A stretch of 6,172 nt of DNA from NCBI GenBank assembly GCA_946481405.1, contig CAMLNY010000080.1:1-6172 (forward strand), written 5' to 3'. A model generated the notes under the pieces. That model saw only the letters and a list, made by a program, of their open reading frames with translations, was not told the DNA's origin and did no database searches. This stretch comes from an uncultured Brevundimonas sp. Its GTDB lineage: Bacteria > Pseudomonadota > Alphaproteobacteria > Caulobacterales > Caulobacteraceae. Both the position numbers and the translations under genes were made by a program. Position 1 is the stretch's first letter, and each line of letters begins with the position of its first letter. Positions 1 to 5,564 of the stretch are shown here, piece by piece.

Positions 1-480
1 GTAGTGCAGCAGGCGGTACTCCAGCGACGTGAGCCGCAGGGGCTCGCCGTTGACCGTGGCCCGCGCCGCGCGCGGGTCGAGCCGCAGACCGCCGCACGAC
101 AGGGTCGCCGAGGCGATGCCCGCCGAACGGCGCAGCAGGGCCCGAAGGCGCGCCAGCAGTTCCTCGGTGTGGAAGGGCTTGGTCAGATAATCGTCGGCTC
201 CGGCGTCGAAGCCCGAGACCTTGTCCGACCAGGCGCCGCGCGCCGTCAGGATCAGGACCGGTGTCGTCTTGCCGTCCCGGCGCCAACGCTCCAGCACCGA
301 CACACCATCGATCTTGGGCAGGCCGAGATCGAGCACGACGACGTCGTAGGGTTCCGTGTCGCCGAGAAAGTGGGCTTCCTCGCCGTCGGCGGCGTGATCG
401 ACCGCATAGCCCGCGTCGCCCAAGGCCTGTTTCAGCTGACGGGACAGGTCGGCGTCGTCTTCGACCAGCAGAACGCGCAT
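1..480 (-). CDS. OmpR/PhoP-family response regulator, C-terminus cut by window edge
   Basis: DNA-binding response regulator of a two-component system; 160 residues are visible and the frame is still open at base 1. The receiver domain (about residues 1-118) has the acidic pair D8/D9, the phosphoacceptor D51 in VVLDLGLP, T79 in LILTA and K101 in the KPF motif, so all catalytic positions are intact. From about residue 124 the OmpR-type winged-helix domain begins (GGLRLDPRAA, then LTSLEYRLL), but its recognition helix lies outside the window. The ATG at 480 is preceded on the minus strand by GGAAGGA (489-495) with 8 bases of spacing, which supports this start. The PepSY-like gene ends 15 bases upstream, so the two are probably cotranscribed; a histidine kinase gene is expected next, beyond the left edge. 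The receiver resembles the PhoP/QseB/FeuP-like branch by eye; the exact subgroup and signal are not determinable. Confidence 0.95.
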   Translation of the reverse strand, partial: MRVLLVEDDADLSRQLKQALGDAGYAVDHAADGEEAHFLGDTEPYDVVVLDLGLPKIDGVSVLERWRRDGKTTPVLILTARGAWSDKVSGFDAGADDYLTKPFHTEELLARLRALLRRSAGIASATLSCGGLRLDPRAARATVNGEPLRLTSLEYRLLHY

Positions 481-495
481 GCGTGAAGTCCTTCC

Positions 496-777
496 CTAGC
501 CGCGCGAGCTGACGGAGATGTCGAAGATCTGGCCGTCGCGCTCGAAGCGGAAAACGTAAGAATCGCCGCGCATGCCCAGTGAGCCGACGAAACGGGCGCC
601 CCGGGCGCGCGACTGGGCGATGCCCTGCGCCTCGGCTTCCGAGATGCGGCGCTCCTGCCGCTCATAGGACTGGCCGTTGTTGCGGTCGCCGCGGCCGCCA
701 CGATCCTGCGCGCTCGCGACGCTCAGGGGCGCGGCGGCGATCAGGGCGGACAACAGGATGGCGGACAGGCGGTTCAT
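496..777 (-). CDS. small exported PepSY-like protein
   Basis: Predicted periplasmic protein of 93 residues. Residues 1-23 form a classic signal peptide: short basic start (MNRL), hydrophobic core ILLSALIAAAPLSV, and cleavage after ASA, leaving QD at the mature end. A charged linker rich in Arg, Gly and Asn (24-43) leads to a single PepSY-like unit (about 44-90) with the family pattern IS-EAEA--IA, then GDSYVFRFERDGQIFDISV. The ATG at 777 is preferred over an in-frame GTG at 798, which has no ribosome site and would add a basic MGRRRRL extension. It lies directly upstream of the response regulator gene. PepSY-like periplasmic proteins encoded with two-component systems are known in alphaproteobacteria; FeuN, which restrains the sensor FeuQ in Sinorhizobium, is the closest functional parallel I know. 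A role in modulating the unseen sensor kinase is inference; homology to FeuN itself is not shown. Confidence 0.85.
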   Translation of the reverse strand: MNRLSAILLSALIAAAPLSVASAQDRGGRGDRNNGQSYERQERRISEAEAQGIAQSRARGARFVGSLGMRGDSYVFRFERDGQIFDISVSSRG

Positions 778-801
778 GAGGCGTCTTCTGCGCCCCACGC
801 T

Positions 802-818
802 CTGAACGGAGGCTGAAC
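802..818. promoter_or_regulatory. CTGAAC direct-repeat pair, candidate response-regulator site 1
   Basis: Two perfect CTGAAC hexamers at 802-807 and 813-818 are separated by five bases, giving an 11-base period. This is the usual geometry of a head-to-tail OmpR-family dimer site. A weaker match, TTTAAC at 835-840, keeps the same register (two further periods on). The pair lies 24 bases upstream of the PepSY-like start codon, so it could overlap the minus-strand promoter, or sit at the -35 position of a plus-strand promoter with CTTAGG (825-830) as a poor -10. Direction and regulator identity are inferred. Confidence 0.55.
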
Positions 819-868
819 ACGCAGCTTAGGGAGGTTTAACCTTGGGCGAAACCGGCCTCTCGCGTCGG

Positions 869-885
869 ATGAACGGAACCTGACC
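869..885. promoter_or_regulatory. ATGAAC/CTGACC repeat pair, candidate site 2
   Basis: ATGAAC (869-874) and CTGACC (880-885) repeat the same hexamer pattern with the same 11-base period as the 802-818 pair, each differing by one base from CTGAAC. The site lies midway between the two divergent genes. It is weaker than the first pair and gains support mainly from the shared spacing. Confidence 0.4.
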
Positions 886-892
886 CGACCTG

Positions 893-929
893 TTCAGGAC
901 CGGCTCAGGCGAAATCAGCTTTCATCAGG
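893..929. promoter_or_regulatory. inverted-orientation TCAG half-site array, candidate site 3
   Basis: On the plus strand TTCAGG (893-898) and CTCAGG (904-909) are 11 bases apart, followed by ATCAGC (914-919) and ATCAGG (924-929) at 10-base steps. On the minus strand these read as CCTGA/CTGAT half-sites, the opposite orientation to the CTGAAC pair at 802-818. TTCAGG also forms half of an interrupted palindrome CCTG-TT-CAGG (889-898). The array lies 48-84 bases upstream of the exported-protein start at 977, a suitable place for an activator site. No convincing sigma70 -35/-10 pair was recognised here. Confidence 0.4.
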
Positions 930-963
930 TTCAACGCAGCCGATCCCCGGTTGCGGAGATCCC

Positions 964-969
964 AAGGAG
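964..969 (+). promoter_or_regulatory. ribosome binding site AAGGAG fixing the 977 start
   Basis: AAGGAG stands 7 bases before the ATG at 977 and 10 before a second in-frame ATG at 980. The optimal spacing favours 977, giving a protein starting MMKKM. Confidence 0.8.
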
Positions 970-976
970 TGATCCG

Positions 977-1351
977 ATGATGAAGAAGATGCTCGTCCCC
1001 GCCCTCGTCCTGGCGTCGGTCTCCGCCGCCGCCCTGCCCGCCGCGGCCCAGAACTACAACAACCGTGGCCATAACCAGGGCTACAACCAGAATTACGGCG
1101 GCTGGCAGTCGATCAACGTCCGTCAGACCAACCTCGACCGCCGCATCGACATCGGCGTCCGCAACGGCCAGCTGAGCCGCCGGGAGGCCACCCGTCTGCG
1201 CGGCGAGTTCAACGCCCTGCTGCGTCTGGAAGCCAACTATCGCCGCGGCGGCCTGACGGCATGGGAACGGTCGGACCTCGACCGTCGCTTCGACCGTCTG
1301 TCGGCCCAGATTCGCGATGAGCGCCGCGACCGCGACAACCGTCGCCATTAA
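977..1351 (+). CDS. small exported Asn/Gln-rich protein with basic helical domain
   Basis: Predicted periplasmic or secreted protein of 124 residues, function unknown. Residues 1-24 are a clear signal peptide: MMKKM basic start, hydrophobic stretch LVPALVLASVSAAALP, and cleavage after AAA before Q25. Residues 25-48 are rich in Asn, Gln, Gly and Tyr (NYNNRGHNQGYNQNYGG) and probably disordered. Residues 49-124 are highly charged and look helical, with two related segments, NLDRRIDIGVRNG and DLDRRFDRLSAQIRDER, flanking a QLSRREATRLRGEF stretch; the end is Arg/Asp-rich (RRDRDNRRH). Similar small proteins with the LDRRID-G-RNGQLSRREA pattern are, to my knowledge, widespread hypothetical proteins in alphaproteobacteria. 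It diverges from the PepSY-regulator unit across a gap carrying candidate regulator sites, so it is plausibly a target of that system; this is inference. A distant resemblance in design to small stress-induced periplasmic proteins such as CpxP/Spy exists, but no CpxP motif was seen. Confidence 0.85.
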   Translation: MMKKMLVPALVLASVSAAALPAAAQNYNNRGHNQGYNQNYGGWQSINVRQTNLDRRIDIGVRNGQLSRREATRLRGEFNALLRLEANYRRGGLTAWERSDLDRRFDRLSAQIRDERRDRDNRRH

Positions 1352-1362
1352 CGGTCGATGAG

Positions 1363-1400
1363 CTTCGGGCGGTCGTGCCGAAGACACGGTCGCCCGCAAG
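1363..1400 (+). other. strong RNA hairpin in the 3' region of the exported-protein gene
   Basis: CGGGCGGTCGTG (1366-1377) pairs with CACGGTCGCCCG (1385-1396): twelve pairs including two G-U wobbles around a seven-base loop. A bulged C at 1397 allows three more pairs (1363-1365 with 1398-1400). The two wobble pairs would be A-C mismatches on the minus strand, so the fold is favoured in plus-strand RNA, matching the gene that ends at 1351. It has no T-tract and is probably an mRNA-stabilising or processing element rather than a terminator. Confidence 0.55.
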
Positions 1401-1406
1401 GCGGAG

Positions 1407-1438
1407 GGGACGCGATCCAAAAGGGCCGCGTCCCTTTT
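1407..1438 (+). terminator. Rho-independent terminator after the exported-protein gene
   Basis: GGGACGCG (1407-1414) pairs perfectly with CGCGTCCC (1427-1434) and is followed by TTTT (1435-1438), a usable plus-strand terminator. An alternative fold pairs AAAAGGG (1419-1425) with CCCTTTT (1432-1438) around a six-base loop; this one is symmetric, with A and T tracts on each side, and could also end minus-strand transcripts of the PhzF-family gene, which stops at 1449. The two folds share the right arm and exclude each other. Confidence 0.7.
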
Positions 1439-1448
1439 CGTATGAGGA

Positions 1449-2252
1449 TCAGAACCGCAGTACGCACCCCATGACCGTGACCGCATTGCCCCGGATCAGC
1501 ACCCGGTCGCTGGCCAGCTCGGTCTCGAAGCGCGCGCCCCGCCCCGGGTAGGCCTGTTCGAAGGTCACATTGGTCCGGCCGAGCTTGGTCGCGAACAGGG
1601 GTGCCAGACCGCAGCGCGCCGACCCCGTCGCCGGGTCCTCGGGCACGCCGCAACCCGGCCCGAAGAAGCGATCGACCACATCGACGCCGTCGTTCGACAG
1701 GCCCGCTGCGATCACCTGCCCCCTTTCAATGGCCCCGTCGCCGAACGCCGTCAGGGCCGGGATGTTCGGCTTGAGTCCCCGCACCGTCTCCGCATCCTTC
1801 ATCACCGCGATCAGATAACGGCTGGCCCAGACCTCGACCGGCTCGGCGCCCAGCGCCTCCGCCAGCCCCTTCGGCGTCTCGACGCGCTTCAGCGGATCGG
1901 CCGGGAAGTTCATCTCATAGCCTTCGCCGTACCGGTCGACGGTCAGCGGCCCGGACGCCGTGTCGAACGTTACCCGTCGCGCCTCCAGCCCCAGTTCGCG
2001 CCACAGCACATGGGCCGCCGCCAACGTCGCGTGCCCGCACAGCGACACCTCCACCGCCGGGGTGAACCAGCGCAGATTGAAGCGCGCGGGGTTTGCCGTC
2101 GTGCGCAGGAAGGCGGTCTCGGAGTGATTGTTCTCGGCCGCCAGCGCCTGCATCCAGCCCGCATCGGGCCAGGCATCCAGCGGCTGCACTACGGCGGCCG
2201 GGTTGCCCATGAAGGGGCGTTCGGCGAAGGCGTCGACGGTCCACTGGCGCAT
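1449..2252 (-). CDS. PhzF-family isomerase/epimerase-like protein
   Basis: Cytoplasmic enzyme of the PhzF/diaminopimelate-epimerase fold, 267 residues, close to the usual family length. The first half has the FAERPFMGNPAAVV start motif (9-22), HSETAF with E45, and FTPAVEVSLCGHATLAAAH (63-81) with C72-G73-H74. The second half has GVPEDPATGSA (202-212) with D206 and S211. In Pseudomonas PhzF the catalytic or substrate-binding residues are Glu45, His74 and Asp208, so the active-site set is conserved. Most family members outside phenazine clusters have no assigned substrate, and no phenazine genes are here, so true phenazine synthesis is unlikely. After GSA this protein has R213 where many homologues have His. 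No Shine-Dalgarno sequence precedes the ATG. It diverges from the GNAT gene with a 45-base gap and converges on the terminator at 1407-1438. Confidence 0.93.
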   Translation of the reverse strand: MRQWTVDAFAERPFMGNPAAVVQPLDAWPDAGWMQALAAENNHSETAFLRTTANPARFNLRWFTPAVEVSLCGHATLAAAHVLWRELGLEARRVTFDTASGPLTVDRYGEGYEMNFPADPLKRVETPKGLAEALGAEPVEVWASRYLIAVMKDAETVRGLKPNIPALTAFGDGAIERGQVIAAGLSNDGVDVVDRFFGPGCGVPEDPATGSARCGLAPLFATKLGRTNVTFEQAYPGRGARFETELASDRVLIRGNAVTVMGCVLRF

Positions 2253-2297
2253 GCGAGACGGCTTAAGCTAGGACGGGAGCCCAGACCAGACGGGCCC
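2253..2297. promoter_or_regulatory. short divergent intergenic region with GCTTAAGC palindrome
   Basis: These 45 bases separate the start codons of the PhzF-family and GNAT genes, so at least one promoter must lie here or in the flanking coding sequence. The only notable element is the perfect 8-base palindrome GCTTAAGC (2261-2268), an AT-rich island in GC-rich DNA that could serve as a -10 or operator for either direction. No -35/-10 pair could be assigned. Confidence 0.3.
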
Positions 2298-2735
2298 ATG
2301 ATGACCGCGACGCTAACCACGACCTTTGACGAACCGACCCTGCGCGTCGCCTGGCGCTGGATCGCCGAGGAAAGCTACTGGGGCGCGCGCATTCCGTGGG
2401 CGACGTTCGAGCGTGCCTGCGCCGGATCGCTCTGTTTCGGCCTCGTCGAGAACGGTCGCCTCCTCGCCTTCGCCCGCGTCGTGACGGATCAGGCGACCTT
2501 CGCCTGGCTGTGCGACGTCTTCGTCGACGACGCCGCGCGCGGCCGTGGCCTTGGCAAGCAGTTGGTGGCCGACATCATGGCGGATCCCCGGCTTCAGGGC
2601 CTGCGCCGCTGGGGCCTCGCCACCGCCGACGCGCACGGCCTTTATGCACAATACGGCTTCGAGGCCGCCGACCCGCTGCGCCACATGGAAATGGTCGACC
2701 GTGACGTCTACCCGGTGCTCATGCCCACGACCTGA
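2298..2735 (+). CDS. GNAT-family N-acetyltransferase
   Basis: Predicted cytoplasmic acetyl-CoA-dependent N-acetyltransferase of 145 residues, the normal size of a single GNAT domain. The acetyl-CoA pyrophosphate loop is visible as RGRGLG (81-86), after the beta-strand WLCDVFVD (70-77). Other hallmarks are the N-terminal ESYWGARIP (25-33), LLAFARVVTD (55-64), and the C-terminal LATADAHGLYAQYGF (107-121), which places this in a common bacterial GNAT subgroup with ATRDAHGLY-YGF-type endings. The substrate is unknown. The frame is open further upstream on the opposite side of the PhzF-family gene, but homology begins only near this point. ATG at 2298 is chosen, with 2301 as the alternative; the nearest purine-rich stretch, GGGAG at 2275-2279, is too far for a good ribosome site. 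Its last 28 bases overlap the convergent nucleotidyltransferase gene. Confidence 0.88.
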   Translation: MMTATLTTTFDEPTLRVAWRWIAEESYWGARIPWATFERACAGSLCFGLVENGRLLAFARVVTDQATFAWLCDVFVDDAARGRGLGKQLVADIMADPRLQGLRRWGLATADAHGLYAQYGFEAADPLRHMEMVDRDVYPVLMPTT

Positions 2736-3292
2736 AGCTCGGGCCAGCGAGCCCGGGCGCTGGCCACCACCTTGTCCCAGCCCTTGGCCAAGGGCCGGTT
2801 CGGGTTGGGGCGGATGACCATGTCGAACACGTCCTCCAGCCCGAACGGCGCGGCAACGCTGATCCTGTCGTCGTCCTCCAGCCGTACCCCGATGCCGAAG
2901 GCCGGCGCGACGAACCGGGCCAGCGCCGCATCGGTGTCGGGCAGCGGCTCATAGTCCTCGCCGAAGCGGTCGTGGAACCAGATGTGCACCCGCGCCTGGT
3001 TGCGCACCTCGACATCCGTCCGGAACGGCTCCTCGAAAGCAGCGGCGACACGTTTGATCACTCCATCCTCGGCGTCCCATGAGGTGTCCGGATCGAAATA
3101 GCCGAGATCGAAATCCTTGCGCCCATGGCCGGCCGGCCGCGCCGTCACCGCGTTCCACACCGACTGATAGACCGCGCCCGAAAACACCCGCCAGTCCGAC
3201 AGGCCGAGCCCCCGCACCGTCGTCAGCACATGCATCAGGTCGGCGTCCGCGCGGACGATCTCGACCAGCCGCGCCTCCAGACCGGCGCTCAT
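2708..3292 (-). CDS. DUF925 nucleotidyltransferase-like protein
   Basis: Protein of 194 residues of the nucleotidyltransferase-like family formerly called DUF925 (NTP_transf_6). Supporting motifs are FSGAVYQSVWNAVTARP (37-53), the acidic KDFDLGYFDPDTSWDAED block (59-76) with D60/D62 as likely metal ligands, DVEVRNQARVHIWF (about 93-106) and DVFDMVIRPNPNRP near the C-terminus. The acceptor molecule of this family is not established to my knowledge, so no reaction is assigned. The start overlaps the thiD stop as ATGA, with GAGGGA (3299-3304) six bases upstream, so it is the last gene of the minus-strand operon and translationally coupled. Its 3' end overlaps the GNAT gene tail-to-tail by 28 bases, and no terminator hairpin was noticed beyond it. 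Confidence 0.9.
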   Translation of the reverse strand: MSAGLEARLVEIVRADADLMHVLTTVRGLGLSDWRVFSGAVYQSVWNAVTARPAGHGRKDFDLGYFDPDTSWDAEDGVIKRVAAAFEEPFRTDVEVRNQARVHIWFHDRFGEDYEPLPDTDAALARFVAPAFGIGVRLEDDDRISVAAPFGLEDVFDMVIRPNPNRPLAKGWDKVVASARARWPELQVVGMSTG

Positions 3293-4101
3293 CGCGCGTC
3301 CCTCAGCGGCCAGCCGTGATCCAGCGGCCCGTGCCCATGGCCCAGTCCCGGGGCTCGCCGGATCGCCTCGGCGACATAGGCCCAGGCTTCCGCGACCGCG
3401 ACCTCCAGCGGCTTGCCGAGCGCCAGCCCCGCCGCAATGGCGCTGGCCAGGGTGCAGCCCGTCCCGTGTGTCGAGGTCGTCTCGATCCTCGGCCCCTCCA
3501 GCAGGGTCTCGCCGGATGGCGTCAGCAGCAGGTCGACCACCGTCGCCCCCGCCACATGGCCGCCCTTCATCAGGACCGCCTTCGCCCCGGCCTCCAGCAG
3601 GGCCGCCCCCGCCCGGCGCTGGCCGTCGAGATTCTCGACCGCAACCCCGGTCAGGGCCTCGGCCTCGGGCGCATTCGGCGTCAGCAGGGCGGCGCGCGGA
3701 ACCATCAGCGACCGCACCGCCGCCACGGCTTCGTCCGCCAGCAGGCTCGCCCCGCCCTTGGCCACCATGACCGGATCGACCACCGCCGGCGCGTCGGACG
3801 TATCGAGGATGGCCGCGACCCGCTCGACCACCTCGACCGAACCCAGCATGCCGGTCTTGATCGCATCGACGCCGATGTCGTCGAGCACCGCACGCGCCTG
3901 CGCCTCGATCACCTCGAGCGGCAGCGGATGGACGCCATGAACCCCCAGCGTGTTCTGGATCGTGATCGCCGTGATCGAGGTGGCCGCATAGCCGCCCATG
4001 GCGGTCACCGCCTTGATGTCCGCCTGGATCCCCGCCCCGCCGCCGGAGTCAGATCCGGCTATGATGAGGACGCGACCACGAAACGCTTGAGCAGAAGACA
4101 T
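3289..4101 (-). CDS. thiD: hydroxymethylpyrimidine/phosphomethylpyrimidine kinase
   Basis: Thiamine biosynthesis and salvage kinase that phosphorylates hydroxymethylpyrimidine and its monophosphate to HMP diphosphate with ATP, in the cytoplasm. The 270 residues match the usual ThiD length. Ribokinase-fold motifs run in order: IAGSDSGGGAGIQADIKA (14-31) for HMP binding, TSITAITIQNT (41-51), KTGMLGS (82-88), VVDPVMVAKGG (107-117), LTPNAPEAEALTG (140-152), MKGGH (178-182) and STHGTGCTLASAIAAG (210-225), the anion-hole loop with catalytic C216. ATG at 4101 begins MSSAQAFRGR just before the first strand; the frame is open far upstream into folP, but that extension has no ThiD similarity. A 41-base gap follows folP and contains a GCCGCGCGGC palindrome (4112-4121) but no good ribosome site. 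No thiE, thiC or TPP riboswitch was seen nearby. Fusion to ThiE is absent. Confidence 0.96.
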   Translation of the reverse strand: MSSAQAFRGRVLIIAGSDSGGGAGIQADIKAVTAMGGYAATSITAITIQNTLGVHGVHPLPLEVIEAQARAVLDDIGVDAIKTGMLGSVEVVERVAAILDTSDAPAVVDPVMVAKGGASLLADEAVAAVRSLMVPRAALLTPNAPEAEALTGVAVENLDGQRRAGAALLEAGAKAVLMKGGHVAGATVVDLLLTPSGETLLEGPRIETTSTHGTGCTLASAIAAGLALGKPLEVAVAEAWAYVAEAIRRAPGLGHGHGPLDHGWPLRDAR

Positions 4102-4142
4102 GCCGTTCGATGCCGCGCGGCGACCCGATGGGCAAGCCCGTT

Positions 4143-4958
4143 CTAGTCGTCGGCGCCTTCGATGGCCGCCTGAACGGCGAGGCCCTGAACCGTCTCGCGG
4201 ACGTCGTGGACGCGCACGATCGCCGCGCCCCGCCGCGCCCCTTCCAGGGCGATGGCGATGGAGCCGCCCAGCCGGTCCCCGGCGGCAGTCGCCGATGGGT
4301 CGATGTTGCGGATCATCCGTTTGCGGCTGGCGCCCAGCAGGACCGGGAATCCCAGTTCGCCCAGCCGATCCAGATTGGCGATCAGCGCCAGATTGTGTTC
4401 GATCGTCTTGCCGAAGCCGATGCCGGGATCGAGCGTGATCTTCCCCCGCGCAACCCCCGCCGCCATCGCCGCCTCGGCCCGGCGGGCCAGATAGTCGGTC
4501 ACCTCGCCCACCACGTCGTCGTAGCGCGGCTCCACCTGCATGCTGCGCGGCTCGCCGAGCATGTGCATCAGCACCACCTCGCACCCCAGTTCGGCCGCGA
4601 CTTCCGCCGCGCCGGGCGCGAAGGTCAGGGCCGTGACGTCGTTCCAGATCGACGCCCCCGCCGCCACCGCCGCCCTCGCCGTCTCCGGCTTCATGGTGTC
4701 GATCGAGATCGGCCCGTGCCAGCGCGCGTGAACGGCCGCGATCACCGGCGCGCTGCGGGCGATCTCCTCATGCGCCTCGACCGGCTCGGCGCCCGGCCGG
4801 GTCGACTCCCCGCCGATGTCGAGAATGTCGGCCCCGTCGCCGATCAGCTTCATCGCCTGCGCCAGCCCGGCCTCGACCGTGTCGTGCATTCCCCCGTCGG
4901 AGAAGCTGTCAGGCGTGACGTTCAGGATGCCCATGACGCGAGGCCGGTTCGAACTCAT
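4143..4958 (-). CDS. folP: dihydropteroate synthase
   Basis: Folate biosynthesis enzyme that condenses 6-hydroxymethyl-7,8-dihydropterin diphosphate with p-aminobenzoate to dihydropteroate; the sulfonamide target. The 271 residues form a complete TIM barrel with all signature loops: NVTPDSFSDGG (13-23), DIGGESTRPGAEPV (47-60), ISIDTMKPETA (84-94), IWNDV (104-108), MHMLGEP-SMQ (131-141), LDPGIGFGKT (176-185), LLGASRKR (207-214) and RVHDV (249-253). Catalytic and binding positions look normal, with no insertion in the sulfonamide-contact loops. ATG at 4958 is used, giving a short lead MSSNRPRV before the barrel; M9 is a possible alternative. It starts 9 bases after the YdeI-family gene stops and is followed after 41 bases by thiD. 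Other folate genes often linked to folP, such as ftsH, glmM or folK, are absent here. Confidence 0.97.
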   Translation of the reverse strand: MSSNRPRVMGILNVTPDSFSDGGMHDTVEAGLAQAMKLIGDGADILDIGGESTRPGAEPVEAHEEIARSAPVIAAVHARWHGPISIDTMKPETARAAVAAGASIWNDVTALTFAPGAAEVAAELGCEVVLMHMLGEPRSMQVEPRYDDVVGEVTDYLARRAEAAMAAGVARGKITLDPGIGFGKTIEHNLALIANLDRLGELGFPVLLGASRKRMIRNIDPSATAAGDRLGGSIAIALEGARRGAAIVRVHDVRETVQGLAVQAAIEGADD

Positions 4959-4967
4959 GAGCGCGGC

Positions 4968-5564
4968 TCAGGTCTTCTTCTGCGGATGGGGCGTCTCGCC
5001 GCGCGCCAGCATGGCGACGAGGTCGGCGATCTTTTTCTTCCGCCCCGCCTCGGTCTTCAGCGCATTGGTGCGGTGTATCAGGGCGAAGCGGTTCTGGCTG
5101 GTCAGGACGTCGAACAGGGCTTTCGCCTTCGGCTCCGCCGCGATGGCCGCCATCAGGTCCTCGGGGACCTCGGCGCCCTTGACCCGGTAGGTCTTCTCCC
5201 AGCGCCCGTCCGCCTTGGCCGCCTCGACATGCTTCAGTCCTGCCGGGCGCATCCGGCCTTCGGCGGTCAGCCGTTCGACATGGGCGACATTGATCTCGCT
5301 CCAGAGGCTCTTGGGGCCTCTCGGGGTGAACCGCTGCAGGAAACTGTCTTCGTCCAGACTCTTCCGCACCCCGTCGATCCAGCCCCAGCACAGGGCCATG
5401 GGGATGGCGTCTTTCCAGCTGACGCTCTTCACGCCCGACCCGACCTTGTAGATGCGAATCCAGACCTCGCGCTCGCTCGAATGGTTCTTCGCCAGCCAGC
5501 CGTAGAAGGCCTCGCCGTCAGCGAAGGCCTGCACCCGTTCCGGATCGACCGCCATGGGCGCCAT
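4968..5564 (-). CDS. YdeI/OmpD-associated (OmdA) family protein
   Basis: Predicted cytoplasmic protein of 198 residues in the YdeI/OmdA family, sometimes named bacteriocin-protection protein; the biochemical activity is not established. Family pattern: an N-terminal part with HSSEREVWIRIYK (28-40) and SWKDAIPMALCWGWIDG (49-65), then LDEDSFLQRFTPRGPKSLWSEIN (70-92, read in blocks), GRMRPAGLKHVEAAKADGRW in the middle, and a C-terminal OmdA helix domain (about 137-190) with NALKTEAGRKKKIADLVAML ending in a basic QKKT tail. There is no signal peptide or membrane segment. The start ATG shares a base with the stop of the winged-helix gene (TGATG), so translation is probably coupled; M4 (start at 5555) is an alternative. 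folP follows after 9 bases. A link to envelope or antimicrobial stress is suggested only by the family name. Confidence 0.88.
   Translation of the reverse strand: MAPMAVDPERVQAFADGEAFYGWLAKNHSSEREVWIRIYKVGSGVKSVSWKDAIPMALCWGWIDGVRKSLDEDSFLQRFTPRGPKSLWSEINVAHVERLTAEGRMRPAGLKHVEAAKADGRWEKTYRVKGAEVPEDLMAAIAAEPKAKALFDVLTSQNRFALIHRTNALKTEAGRKKKIADLVAMLARGETPHPQKKT

Noticed and set aside
778..798. GTG start giving a 100-residue PepSY-like protein
   Set aside because: The added MGRRRRL segment lacks a ribosome site; the ATG at 777 already gives a standard signal peptide. It cannot be wholly excluded.
905..1486. A 193-codon minus-strand frame opposite the exported-protein gene
   Set aside because: No start signal, no domain, and it overlaps a gene with a clear signal peptide and ribosome site.
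2010..2297. In-frame upstream extension of the GNAT gene to 241 residues
   Set aside because: The extension is antisense to the start of the PhzF-family gene and has no family similarity.
4102..4142. Possible terminator or riboswitch between folP and thiD
   Set aside because: Only a 10-base GCCGCGCGGC palindrome is present, with no T-tract and too little space for a TPP riboswitch.
3079..4146. A 355-codon open frame on the plus strand opposite thiD and part of the nucleotidyltransferase gene
   Set aside because: Low-complexity Arg-rich translation, no motif and complete overlap with well-supported genes.
4102..4584. In-frame upstream extension of thiD to 431 residues
   Set aside because: The extra 161 residues run out of frame through folP and are Arg/Gly-rich without similarity to ThiD or any fused domain; ThiD homology starts just after M1 at 4101.
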